Shown here one piece after another: positions 1 through 6,634 of a DNA stretch of 13,983 nt. Location of the stretch: positions 1-13,983 of the forward strand of contig CAYPEL010000065.1 of assembly GCA_964409635.1 (NCBI GenBank), written 5' to 3'. The notes below the pieces were generated by a model. That model did no database searches. It saw nothing but the letters and a program-made list of their open reading frames with translations, and had not been told where the DNA came from. Within the stretch, counting starts at the first letter, position 1. Each line of letters starts with the position of its first letter. A program made the position numbers and the translations under genes. Source of the stretch: CAYPEL01 sp964409635. GTDB lineage: Bacteria > Pseudomonadota > Gammaproteobacteria > DSM-19610.

Positions 1-53
1 TGAACGTTGACAAACTGACTGAACCCGTCATTATCATGTTGAAGGACTACTAG
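1..53 (+). CDS. 3' end of an unidentified upstream gene
   Basis: One frame stays open from the left edge (first whole codon at 3) to TAG at 51-53 and reads NVDKLTEPVIIMLKDY. Only 16 codons are visible. I do not recognise the family, and it does not resemble the C-terminus of AspS, a frequent upstream neighbour of yebC. The stop lies 11 bases before the yebC start, so if the reading is real the two genes are probably co-transcribed. So short an open frame could also be chance. Confidence 0.35.
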   Translation, partial: NVDKLTEPVIIMLKDY

Positions 54-64
54 GCGGGGGCGGC

Positions 65-709
65 ATGGCAGGTCATAGTAAGTGGGCCAATATCCAACAC
101 AGAAAAAAAGCCCAGGACGCCAAGCGCGGCAAGATTTTCACCAAGCTGATCCGTGAGATTACCATTGCTGCCCGCATGGGTGAGGCTGATCCCGCGTCTA
201 ATCCGCGGCTGCGGCTGGCAATAGACAAGGCGCTCGGCGCCAATATGACCAAGGATACAATCGAGCGGGCGGTCAAGCGTGGCGCAGGTGCACAGGACGG
301 TGAGAACTTTGATGAAGTGCGTTATGAAGGCTATGGTCCAGGCGGTGTGGCGGTGATGGTTGACTGCTTAACGGACAACCGTAACCGTACGGTAGCCGAA
401 GTCCGGCACGCATTTACCAAAGCGGGTGGTAATTTGGGCACCAGTGGATCTGTAGCCTTTCAGTTTACGCATACCGGGGTGATCAGCTATCCGCAAGACA
501 GTGATGAAGATGCCATCATGGAAGCCGCATTGGAAGCCGGTGCACAGGATGTGGTGAGTAACGATGATGGATCTATTGATGTACTGACAGGACCCTATGA
601 TTTCGTCAACGTCAAGGAAGCCATGATAGCCGCCGGTCACGAACCTGAGCAGGCCGAAGTCACCATGCGCGCTGCGACGCCTGCGCCGATAGACAAGGAT
701 GATGCGTAA
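65..709 (+). CDS. yebC: YebC/PmpR family (TACO1-like) protein, prematurely terminated
   Basis: The product starts MAGHSKWANIQHRKKAQDAKRG, the near-invariant YebC opening, and contains the family segments DNRNRTVAEVRHAF, GNLGTSGSVAF and MEAALEAGAQDV. Members of this family act in the cytoplasm and are variously described as DNA-binding regulators or as ribosome-associated factors that help translation of difficult sequences, such as proline stretches. The ATG at 65 follows a G-rich Shine-Dalgarno-like run (about 54-60). The frame stops at TAA 707-709 after 214 residues, whereas the family is usually about 245. Beyond the stop the same frame continues for 33 family-like codons to TGA 809-811, which would give 248 residues. 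The visible product therefore lacks the last part of the C-terminal domain. A nonsense mutation or a base-call error is the likeliest cause. Family assignment is very secure; functionality is uncertain. Confidence 0.93.
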   Translation: MAGHSKWANIQHRKKAQDAKRGKIFTKLIREITIAARMGEADPASNPRLRLAIDKALGANMTKDTIERAVKRGAGAQDGENFDEVRYEGYGPGGVAVMVDCLTDNRNRTVAEVRHAFTKAGGNLGTSGSVAFQFTHTGVISYPQDSDEDAIMEAALEAGAQDVVSNDDGSIDVLTGPYDFVNVKEAMIAAGHEPEQAEVTMRAATPAPIDKDDA

Positions 710-811
710 AAATTGCTGCGCTTGATTGATGCGCTGGAAGAATTGGACGATGTGCAGGATGTATATTCCAATGCGGATATTTCAGAAGAGATACTGGCCA
801 GCTTAGGATGA
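710..811 (+). pseudogene. yebC: Cut-off C-terminal tail of YebC, in frame after the stop
   Basis: Directly after the TAA at 707-709 the same frame reads KLLRLIDALEELDDVQDVYSNADISEEILASLG and ends at TGA 809-811. This matches the usual YebC C-terminus, in which a (D/E)-A-(E/P)-K-L-x-R-L-I-D helix leads to a DDVQ-V-Y-x-N segment. The family usually has Glu or another residue at the interrupted position, so one base change such as GAA to TAA accounts for the break. No start codon with a ribosome binding site precedes the tail, so I do not expect separate translation. The lack of any further damage suggests the stop is recent, or is an error in the read. Confidence 0.8.
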
Positions 812-833
812 TCATGGAAGGTAATCTTGCTCC

Positions 834-961
834 TACGTACGTTGATTATGCGGCGCATTGTTTGCAGACGCGCTGTGAATACACCCTGTACGCTCAGCGG
901 GCGCCTCCCTGCTGCCGATGGTCTGAAACAATGTGCTGCATAATTAACCTACTGCCTGGTA
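834..961 (-). repeat. Palindromic intergenic element, copy A (degenerate)
   Basis: This stretch is the reverse complement of the element at 10804-10934, with about 90% identity in the core and lower identity in the arms. It has inverted arms at about 837-869 and 921-952, which differ by four substitutions and a one-base indel. Three of the four differences would be G-U pairs in + strand RNA. The core (870-920) resembles copy B but has lost the A of its GGGAT motif, and its small internal hairpin is broken. It fills most of the gap between yebC and ruvC, and its right edge runs into the ruvC leader. A further short inverted repeat (CTCCTAC 830-836 with GTAGGAG 959-965) frames it. No transposase gene is present, so it is best described as a non-autonomous or REP/MITE-like unit. 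Confidence 0.85.
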
Positions 962-983
962 GGAGTTATATCGGAGTGGCTGC

Positions 984-1502
984 ATGATCCGGATATTGGG
1001 CATCGATCCAGGTTCGCGTTTCACCGGTTACGGTATTATTGATACAGACGGTAAAACTTCCCAGCACGTTTCCAGTGGTTATATCAAAGTAACCGGTAAC
1101 AGTTTACCGGAAAAGCTGGGCATGATATTTGATGAAATTACCCAGTTAATAAATGCTCATAAACCCGCGCAATTTGCTATTGAAACCGTTTTTATGAACC
1201 GCAATGCGGACTCTGCCCTGAAACTAGGGCAAGCACGGGGCGCGGCGATTTGTGCAGCCGTTACCCAAAAGCTACCGGTGATGGAATATGCGCCGCGTGA
1301 AATCAAACAGGCCATTGTTGGCAATGGCGGGGCAGATAAACAACAGGTTGCGCACATGGTTCGTATCCTGCTAAACAGGCGTACTGCGTTACAGGCCGAT
1401 GAAGCCGATGGATTGGCTATTGCCTTATGTCATGCGCACCATCAACAGGCGATAAGCCGGGTATCGACGGTAAGCCGGTTACGCGCGGGGCGATTGAGAT
1501 GA
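984..1502 (+). CDS. ruvC: Crossover junction endodeoxyribonuclease RuvC
   Basis: RuvC is a dimeric, Mg-dependent nuclease that cuts Holliday junctions at symmetric sites, working with the RuvAB branch-migration motor during recombinational repair. The 172 residues match the family length (173 in E. coli). The acidic active-site residues are in place: Asp8 in ILGIDPGSRFTGYG, Glu in FAIETVFMNRNADSALKLGQARG, and the two Asp of DEADGLAIALCHAHH near the C-terminus. The protein ends with the usual basic SRLRAGRLR tail. The ATG at 984 is preceded by a GGAGTGG ribosome binding site (about 974-980). The stop TGA (1500-1502) overlaps the ruvA start as ATGA. I see no CTGT-N8-ACAG LexA box upstream; the gap to yebC is filled by palindromic element copy A. 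Confidence 0.97.
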   Translation: MIRILGIDPGSRFTGYGIIDTDGKTSQHVSSGYIKVTGNSLPEKLGMIFDEITQLINAHKPAQFAIETVFMNRNADSALKLGQARGAAICAAVTQKLPVMEYAPREIKQAIVGNGGADKQQVAHMVRILLNRRTALQADEADGLAIALCHAHHQQAISRVSTVSRLRAGRLR

Positions 1503-2098
1503 TCGGTTTTCTGTCGGGTGTAATCCGCGATAAACAGCCACCACAATTGCTACTGGAAGTGCAGGGCGTCGGTTACGAAATTGAAGCGCCGATGACAACC
1601 TTTTACGATCTGCCGGAGGTGGGGCAGGCAGTGACCTTGTTTACTCACCTCTCTATACGTGAAGATGCGCATACACTTTACGGTTTTAATAAGGTCTCTG
1701 ACCGCAGCCTGTTTCGTAACCTGATTAAGGTAAATGGTGTTGGTGCAAAACTGGCGCTAACCATTCTGTCGGGGATGGATGCAAACAGCTTCTCGATGTG
1801 TATACAGGCCGGGGATAGTGCGGCACTGGTTAAGCTGCCAGGAATCGGCAAGAAAACCGCCGAGCGGTTGATCATTGAAATGCGGGACAGGCTGACCCAA
1901 ATAACACCTGGTGATAACCTTTCATCGGCCAATACAACACCGGTTGTGGCGAATCCTGTCGAGGAGGCGGTTAGCGCCTTGATAGCCCTGGGCTATAAAG
2001 CACCGGATGCAAGCCGAATGGTTCGGGCTGTTAAGAGTCAGGAATTATCTACGGAAGAAATTATTCGTGGCGCCCTGCAAACAACTGTCAAACCTTGA
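1499..2098 (+). CDS. ruvA: Holliday junction branch migration protein RuvA
   Basis: RuvA tetramers bind the four-way junction and load the RuvB motor. I chose ATG 1499 because it gives the family N-terminus MIGFLSGVIRDK, overlaps the ruvC stop (ATGA, translational coupling) and yields 199 residues against 203 in E. coli. An open frame extends upstream to 1427, but that part lies inside ruvC and is not RuvA-like. The N-terminal OB-fold (about 1-62) contains GVGYEIEAP. Two helix-hairpin-helix motifs follow: LIKVNGVGAKLALTILSG and LVKLPGIGKKTAERLIIEMRDRL. After a flexible linker (about 143-155) comes the RuvB-binding domain III, VEEAVSALIALGY to EEIIRGALQ. All three domains appear intact. ruvB does not follow directly; a metallophosphatase gene and its terminator intervene. 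Confidence 0.97.
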   Translation: MIGFLSGVIRDKQPPQLLLEVQGVGYEIEAPMTTFYDLPEVGQAVTLFTHLSIREDAHTLYGFNKVSDRSLFRNLIKVNGVGAKLALTILSGMDANSFSMCIQAGDSAALVKLPGIGKKTAERLIIEMRDRLTQITPGDNLSSANTTPVVANPVEEAVSALIALGYKAPDASRMVRAVKSQELSTEEIIRGALQTTVKP

Positions 2099-2135
2099 TA
2101 GATCACCCTAACCCCTTCGAAATTAATCCAAGTTA

Positions 2136-2150
2136 CTGACATAGTGTCAG
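2136..2150. promoter_or_regulatory. 15-bp palindrome upstream of the metallophosphatase gene
   Basis: CTGACA-TAG-TGTCAG is a perfect 6-bp inverted repeat around a 3-base centre, lying 38 bases after the ruvA stop and about 200 bases before the phosphatase start. It has the shape of an operator for a dimeric regulator, but it could also be a weak hairpin at the ruvA 3' end. I cannot assign a regulator. Confidence 0.3.
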
Positions 2151-2176
2151 CCGAGTCTGTCAAATTTTGCCCGTTA

Positions 2177-2204
2177 GCGACATGACTTGTATCGGCGACA
2201 TGAC
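2177..2204 (+). repeat. Direct repeat GCGACATGAC, two copies
   Basis: GCGACATGAC occurs at 2177-2186 and again at 2195-2204, start to start 18 bases. Its GACAT core recurs singly at 2138 and 2233 in the same intergenic region. The repeats could be half-sites for a regulator of the downstream nucleotidase gene. This is inference from repetition only. Confidence 0.4.
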
Positions 2205-2272
2205 CACTCGTCCAGTTATCCGGTTGTTTTGTGACATTTTCAAAGATAAGCATATAAGATTGTCCTAATCTT

Positions 2273-2316
2273 CTTCACCATGAAAAGGACTGTTGTCCTG
2301 AAGGCGATGGGTGAAG
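2273..2316 (+). promoter_or_regulatory. Long stem-loop in the metallophosphatase leader
   Basis: The outer stem CTTCACC (2273-2279) pairs with GGTGAAG (2310-2316). The inner stem AGGAC (2286-2290) pairs with GTCCT (2295-2299) around a TGTT loop. No T-run follows, so it is not a classical terminator for ruvA. It ends 34 bases before the start codon at 2351 and would sit in the 5' leader if transcription begins near the AT-rich TATAAG at about 2253-2258, where no good -35 element is visible. It may stabilise or control the mRNA. The structure is seen; the role is inferred. Confidence 0.45.
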
Positions 2317-2350
2317 TGGCTTGTATTAACCAAAACGGGAATTAATCAAA

Positions 2351-4339
2351 ATGTTTAATCATAAAATAAAGTTGAAGCCGGTAATTTTTAGTATTCTTCT
2401 GGTGAGTGGGTTATCTGCCTGTGGTGGCGGGAGCGGCGGTTCCAGTCAGCAAGCTGACAATGCCCAAGTATCTGGCCTGTTCAAGGGTCAACCACCGCGC
2501 GACAGGGCGCCAGTGCTACCACCAGCGAGCAAACCAACAACGAGTAAGCCAACAACGAGTAAGCCGGCTCCACAGCCAGATCCCGTCACGCCGCCAGCGG
2601 CTAGTTCGGGCAGTAAAACGATCACCTTTATGCACTACAACGACCTGCATGCGCACCTCAATCCGCACCCGGATGTTGTGTCCGACGGACAGGGCGGAAC
2701 TAAAATTGAAGAACGCGGCGGGATAGCCCGTGCAGCAACTTTGATCAAGCAGATTCGCGCAGAGAATCCCGATAGTGTGTTGATGAATGTAGGCGATACC
2801 TTCCACGGCGGTGCCGAAGCCTGGTTTACACTGGGTAATGCGATCGTGCCGCCGGTCAATGCATTGGGCATCGACGTTGGTGTGCCGGGAAACTGGGACT
2901 TTGGTTTCAGTTCAACCATCTTCCGCATGCGCTACAGCGAATTGTCATTGCCAAGATTTTTCGGTAAAGCTGACCCCTTACGTCCAAACTTCGATAAAGT
3001 CCTGCGGCCGAACTTCCCTAACCTGGCGGCTAACATGACAGGTTTGACCGGGCGTGAGATATTGCCGGCAACACTGATGAAAGATGTTAATGGTGTGAAG
3101 GTCGGCTTTATCGGTATTACCTCCGATATTGTCAAATTTGTGTATGCACTGCTGGCGCCGGACTTCAAATTTACTGGCGAAGGTTTGAGTGCGGCTAAAG
3201 CTGAGCTCGCTTACCGTGATCTGATTAACGGGCACGCAGCGGATCTGCGCAGCGCCGGTGCTGACATTGTTGTCGTTATGTCAGAACTCGGCATTCACAA
3301 GGATCAGCGTTTGGCAGACATCGTGAACCAGGCGGCTATTGATGTGTTCTTCTCGGCGCATACCCACGAGGCGACCTTTGTGCCAAGAACGTCTACCAGT
3401 GGTGCGCTGGTCGTGGAAGCCGGCAATGATGGCTACCTGGGCCGTATGGATATAACGGTCAACAATGGCGCAGTAAGCAGCCGTGAGTGGAAACTGCTTG
3501 CCATTGACAATAGCTTGGCTGCTGATACCGAAGTGCAGGCGATTGTTGACCGCATGCGTGCGCCCTTTATGGCCATTGACGTGCATTTTGACGATCCCAT
3601 GCCCAACTTCCTGATGGCATTTACCAAGCCACTGGATCACGTGATTGGTCATTCCGATGCAACGCTCGATCGCCGTGGTTCGCTGGAAAGCAACTTTAAC
3701 AATGCGATGACGGATATTCTGCGCCACTACAGCGGCACGGATCTGGCTATGGCACCGGGCTTCCGCTTCGATAGTGTGGTTGCCAATGCCTTACTGGAAG
3801 ACAATGTTGTGCTTACGGGTGATATTACCGTTGAGGATGTGTTCCGCTTCTTCCCCATGATGTTCACCGCAGCCAAGGGTGATATCACGGGTGCACGTCT
3901 GAAAGAAATCATCGAGGATTCGCTAACCAAGACCTACTCACCGGAGGTTTTCAAACACGCCGGTGGCTGGCTGGAAGGCTGGTCGGGTTTGTCATTGACC
4001 GTCAATCTGGCGAACCAGGATGGGCAACGTATAGTTGAAATGCGGCTTAAAGATTCCGGAGAACTGATCACGGATACTTCGGTTGTGACGGTCGCCGGTT
4101 GCAAACGTCCGATCGAACCCCGTGACATGTTGTGCCGGAAATCGGGTTTTAACAATGTCAAACCGTTGATCAGTGAAGGTCTGGAAAACTTTGAATTCTG
4201 GACAATGATTGATTTCTTTATCGAAGGTGTTGAAAGCGGTGTCAGTTATGACGCAACCCGGCGCGATATTATTGATCAAAACAGCACGCCTTTGTGGCCG
4301 CAGTCACCGTTTATCCAGCCGGTTACAGGTGTGCAGTAG
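2351..4339 (+). CDS. Lipid-anchored bifunctional metallophosphatase/5'-nucleotidase-like protein
   Basis: The 662-residue product begins with a lipoprotein signal peptide (LVSGLSAC, Cys24). Gly at +2 fits outer-membrane retention. A Pro/Thr/Lys linker (about 50-85) follows, then a calcineurin-like metallophosphatase domain (about 90-385) and a 5'-nucleotidase C-terminal domain (about 428-625). Metal-site motifs are NDLH (Asp98, His100), GDT (Asp149), GNWD (Asn181) and AHTH (His337, His339). Two positions are unusual: the catalytic His of the common GNHE/D motif is Trp182, and the usual SHLG histidine ligand is Glu312 (SELG). A Trp at the first position recalls SoxB-type members, so the substrate may not be a nucleotide. 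ATG 2351 follows a weak GGGA ribosome binding site. The gene sits alone between ruvA and ruvB and ends in a strong terminator. The family is certain; substrate and activity are not. Confidence 0.9.
   Translation: MFNHKIKLKPVIFSILLVSGLSACGGGSGGSSQQADNAQVSGLFKGQPPRDRAPVLPPASKPTTSKPTTSKPAPQPDPVTPPAASSGSKTITFMHYNDLHAHLNPHPDVVSDGQGGTKIEERGGIARAATLIKQIRAENPDSVLMNVGDTFHGGAEAWFTLGNAIVPPVNALGIDVGVPGNWDFGFSSTIFRMRYSELSLPRFFGKADPLRPNFDKVLRPNFPNLAANMTGLTGREILPATLMKDVNGVKVGFIGITSDIVKFVYALLAPDFKFTGEGLSAAKAELAYRDLINGHAADLRSAGADIVVVMSELGIHKDQRLADIVNQAAIDVFFSAHTHEATFVPRTSTSGALVVEAGNDGYLGRMDITVNNGAVSSREWKLLAIDNSLAADTEVQAIVDRMRAPFMAIDVHFDDPMPNFLMAFTKPLDHVIGHSDATLDRRGSLESNFNNAMTDILRHYSGTDLAMAPGFRFDSVVANALLEDNVVLTGDITVEDVFRFFPMMFTAAKGDITGARLKEIIEDSLTKTYSPEVFKHAGGWLEGWSGLSLTVNLANQDGQRIVEMRLKDSGELITDTSVVTVAGCKRPIEPRDMLCRKSGFNNVKPLISEGLENFEFWTMIDFFIEGVESGVSYDATRRDIIDQNSTPLWPQSPFIQPVTGVQ
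2531..2565 (+). repeat. 15-bp tandem repeat encoding the SKPTT linker
   Basis: Two 15-base units (2531-2545 and 2546-2560) differ at one base, and a partial third unit starts at 2561. They encode the SKPTTSKPTTSKP stretch between the lipidated cysteine and the phosphatase domain. The repeat probably sets the length of a flexible tether and could expand or contract by slippage. Confidence 0.75.
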
Positions 4340-4379
4340 TTCAATGTTGTAAATAGTTAGTAGATTTGTCCTCTTATTG

Positions 4380-4402
4380 CCCCCGTTGATCGGGGGTTTT
4401 TT
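4380..4402 (+). terminator. Rho-independent terminator after the metallophosphatase gene
   Basis: CCCCCG (4380-4385), loop TTGAT, then CGGGGG (4391-4396) form a perfect 6-bp GC stem followed directly by six T residues (4397-4402). It lies about 40 bases after the TAG at 4337-4339. It should end transcription there, so ruvB needs its own promoter. Confidence 0.92.
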
Positions 4403-4506
4403 ATGTGGGTACGATTTTTCTAGGTTTAAGCGCCATACCGGACTGACGCCACGCGAATACCGGAACAGATTTTCTACCCTGCCGGCATAACTCTATTTCT
4501 ATGGGT

Positions 4507-4512
4507 TACAAT
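4507..4512 (+). promoter_or_regulatory. Possible -10 element for ruvB
   Basis: TACAAT, five of six bases of the sigma-70 -10 consensus, lies 42 bases before the ruvB ATG and downstream of the terminator at 4380-4402. No convincing -35 hexamer is found 16-18 bases upstream. No LexA-type CTGT-N8-ACAG box is visible in 4403-4553. A promoter is required here by position, but this exact site is a guess. Confidence 0.35.
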
Positions 4513-4553
4513 GACCTATTCTCCCCAACGGTAGAAAGCGGTATCCTGAAACC

Positions 4554-5591
4554 ATGATAGAAGCAGACCGACTGATTACCGCCGATGCCTCAGCGGATGA
4601 TGCAGCGCTGGATCGGGCCATCCGGCCACGCACCCTGTCCGAATACGTGGGCCAGCCGCATGTTACCGAACAGATGGAAATTTTTATTGAAGCGGCGCGG
4701 CGGCGTAAAGACGCCTTGGACCATGTGCTGATTTTTGGACCGCCCGGGCTGGGTAAAACGACGCTTGCGCATATCATTGCCCACGAGATGGGTGCTAACC
4801 TGCGCCACAGTGCCGGACCGGTACTGGAAAAGCAGGGAGATCTGGCTGCGCTATTAACCAATCTTGAACCTAACGATGTGCTGTTTATCGATGAAATTCA
4901 CCGCCTCAGCCCGGTGGTGGAGGAAATACTGTATCCCGCGATGGAAGATTACCAACTGGATATTGTGATCGGCGAAGGCCCCGCAGCACGCTCCATCAAG
5001 CTGGATTTACCACCCTTTACATTGGTCGGTGCGACAACCCGCGCAGGTTTGCTGACCTCACCTTTACGTGACCGCTTCGGCATCGTGCAGCGGCTGGAAT
5101 TTTATAACACTGACGACCTCGCCACGATTCTGTTGCGTTCTGCAAAAATATTGAAAGTATCCATCGATACAAAAGGTGCGGCCTCATTGGCGCGCCGGTC
5201 ACGTGGCACACCGCGTATCGCCAACCGTTTGTTACGCCGGGTGCGGGACTATGCGGAAATCAAGGCGGATGGCCGGGTGACTGCGGATGTGGTCGACCGC
5301 GCCATGCAGATGCTCGAAGTCGATGACCAGGGTTTTGACGCACAGGATCGGCGGCTGTTGCTAACCATCATAGAGAAGTTTGACGGCGGCCCTGTCGGCG
5401 TTGACAACCTGGCAGCAGCGATAGGCGAAGAGCGCGGTACGATTGAAGATGTACTGGAACCTTATCTGATACAGCAAGGCTATATTATGCGCACCCCGCG
5501 CGGCCGTCAGGCAACTCCGAATGCCTATCGCCAGTTAGGACTGACGCCGCCGAAGACTGATACAGGAACGCAGCCTTTGCCCGGTATGTGA
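4554..5591 (+). CDS. ruvB: Holliday junction branch migration DNA helicase RuvB
   Basis: RuvB is the AAA+ hexameric ATPase that drives branch migration on RuvA-bound junctions. The 345 residues are close to the family norm (336 in E. coli). Visible parts are the N-terminal RAIRPRTLSEYVGQ segment, Walker A GPPGLGKT (62-69), Walker B LFIDEIH (about 110-116), sensor 1 GATTRAG (159-165), the arginine finger in SPLRDRFG (Arg174) and the sensor 2 region SRGTPRIANRLLRRVRDYA. The C-terminal winged helix ends with LIQQGYIMRTPRGR. ATG 4554 gives the expected N-terminus; its ribosome binding site is weak. A terminator upstream separates it from ruvA and the phosphatase gene. The common downstream neighbours ybgC and tolQ are absent. 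Confidence 0.97.
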   Translation: MIEADRLITADASADDAALDRAIRPRTLSEYVGQPHVTEQMEIFIEAARRRKDALDHVLIFGPPGLGKTTLAHIIAHEMGANLRHSAGPVLEKQGDLAALLTNLEPNDVLFIDEIHRLSPVVEEILYPAMEDYQLDIVIGEGPAARSIKLDLPPFTLVGATTRAGLLTSPLRDRFGIVQRLEFYNTDDLATILLRSAKILKVSIDTKGAASLARRSRGTPRIANRLLRRVRDYAEIKADGRVTADVVDRAMQMLEVDDQGFDAQDRRLLLTIIEKFDGGPVGVDNLAAAIGEERGTIEDVLEPYLIQQGYIMRTPRGRQATPNAYRQLGLTPPKTDTGTQPLPGM

Positions 5592-5720
5592 AGGTGGTGT
5601 TGATAAGGGTGGTGCAATGCGTTTGTTTTGCTTAAGTCTGTTGCTACAAACTAACAGCTCTTTGATTAGGCTTGGAGTCACTCATGAGATTGAGAGCGCA
5701 GAATCGCGCGGATAAATAAA

Positions 5721-5754
5721 TCCCGGTTTGCATAATCGCTCATGCAGACCGGGA
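5721..5754 (-). terminator. Hairpin terminator for the PEP-CTERM gene
   Basis: TCCCGGT (5721-5727) pairs with ACCGGGA (5748-5754), with a further TGCAT/ATGCA pair inside. On the - strand the stem is followed by TTTATTTAT (5720-5712), as expected of an intrinsic terminator about 25 bases beyond the stop of the gene at 5779. It faces ruvB tail to tail. The + strand side has no clean T-run, so two-way function is less likely. Confidence 0.75.
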
Positions 5755-5778
5755 TAATGCCATCTTGCTTTTCCTGGA

Positions 5779-6576
5779 TTAAGCGTGTGCTGCCTTACGC
5801 TTGCGCGCCACAACGCCAAACATACCTATCAGTCCTGAGAGCATCAGAGCGAATGCTGGCGGCACAGGCACCACGGCGGTTGTGGACAGATTGCTCGCCA
5901 GTGCAGTCGCTATTTGCGAACTGCTCAAGCGATCCCCTTGATTGGGTGAACCGGCGAGTTGCATCAGGTTTTCTAGTTCAGTAATGTGGGGCAGTCCCAA
6001 ATTATGACCGATTTCGTGCGCCACTACACTTGCGATTACTTCCAGTCCGCCTGCAAATCCGAGTAGGTTAGAGCCCACATACTGAGTAATACCGTTACCG
6101 CCTAGAAAAGCAAGTCCGGCAGCGGTGTTTTGATTAAGTAGCTCAAAACCCGCAGGGATATTCACAAAAAACATATTGATTATGTTCGGGTCGGCATTTG
6201 TTACGCCAGCTGCTGCGCCATCGGCAACTATTGTATTCAAATCTGATGTAGGCCTTGTGTTTCCATTATTATCAGGCGGTCCACCAATACCCCAGTTTGC
6301 GAAGGTACTATCCCAGGAATTGGGAGTAAGAAAATTCACATCAATTCCAGCTTGTGCCCAAATGGTGTCAATTAATCCCTCTATACTAGACTGCTGTCCT
6401 GCGTTACCAAAAAAAGTGGCCGTGTTACCACCGCCGGTATCTGAAACTATGATTGGCTGCACTGTGACAGTGTCCGTTATAGCCATGGCAGGGTTAGTAA
6501 TATGCGCGGCGGACGCTGAACCAACACTCCCCATTAAGCATAGGGCGCCGATAAGTTGCATTTTAAATTTAAACAT
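5779..6576 (-). CDS. PEP-CTERM-sorted metzincin-type zinc metalloprotease
   Basis: The 265-residue product has an N-terminal signal peptide (hydrophobic about 7-24, likely cleavage near ASAA). It carries a complete metzincin zinc-binding helix, HEIGHNLGLPH (187-197; three His ligands and the catalytic Glu188), then a Met-turn-like NLM (203-205). The C-terminus is a sorting signal: VPVPP (236-240), a hydrophobic segment (241-256) and basic RKRK (258-261), the layout of VPxP-type PEP-CTERM substrates that are processed by an exosortase and go to the surface or extracellular matrix. The exosortase gene is not in the window. ATG 6576 has a GAGAGG ribosome binding site; an ATG four bases upstream meets a stop after three codons. 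The gene follows the lipoprotein gene at 7015-6635 by 58 bases and may share its transcript. Fold and sorting are well supported; the protease substrate is unknown. Confidence 0.85.
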   Translation of the reverse strand: MFKFKMQLIGALCLMGSVGSASAAHITNPAMAITDTVTVQPIIVSDTGGGNTATFFGNAGQQSSIEGLIDTIWAQAGIDVNFLTPNSWDSTFANWGIGGPPDNNGNTRPTSDLNTIVADGAAAGVTNADPNIINMFFVNIPAGFELLNQNTAAGLAFLGGNGITQYVGSNLLGFAGGLEVIASVVAHEIGHNLGLPHITELENLMQLAGSPNQGDRLSSSQIATALASNLSTTAVVPVPPAFALMLSGLIGMFGVVARKRKAAHA

Positions 6577-6634
6577 TCATTTTTCCTCTCTCGTTTATTT
6601 CAGTCCGTTAAAAAAATTTGAAACTAGTGATTCG

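Noticed and set aside
812..983. LexA (SOS) box upstream of ruvC
   Set aside because: No CTGT-N8-ACAG pattern is present; the gap is mostly palindromic element copy A.
1427..1498. Upstream in-frame extension of ruvA
   Set aside because: It lies inside ruvC in another frame, is not RuvA-like and has no ribosome site. ATG 1499 gives the family N-terminus.
2155..2175. Possible PHO box (CTGTCAA followed by a second half) upstream of the phosphatase gene
   Set aside because: Only the first half matches CTGTCAT well. The second half at the required 11-base spacing is poor, and the nearby TGTCA copies are 13 bases apart.
5617..5715. Small + strand frame of 32 codons after ruvB, starting MRLFCLSLLLQTNSS
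   Set aside because: It has a weak AGGG-type ribosome site and a hydrophobic start, but it runs into the terminator region of the convergent gene, shows no recognisable family and is short enough to occur by chance.
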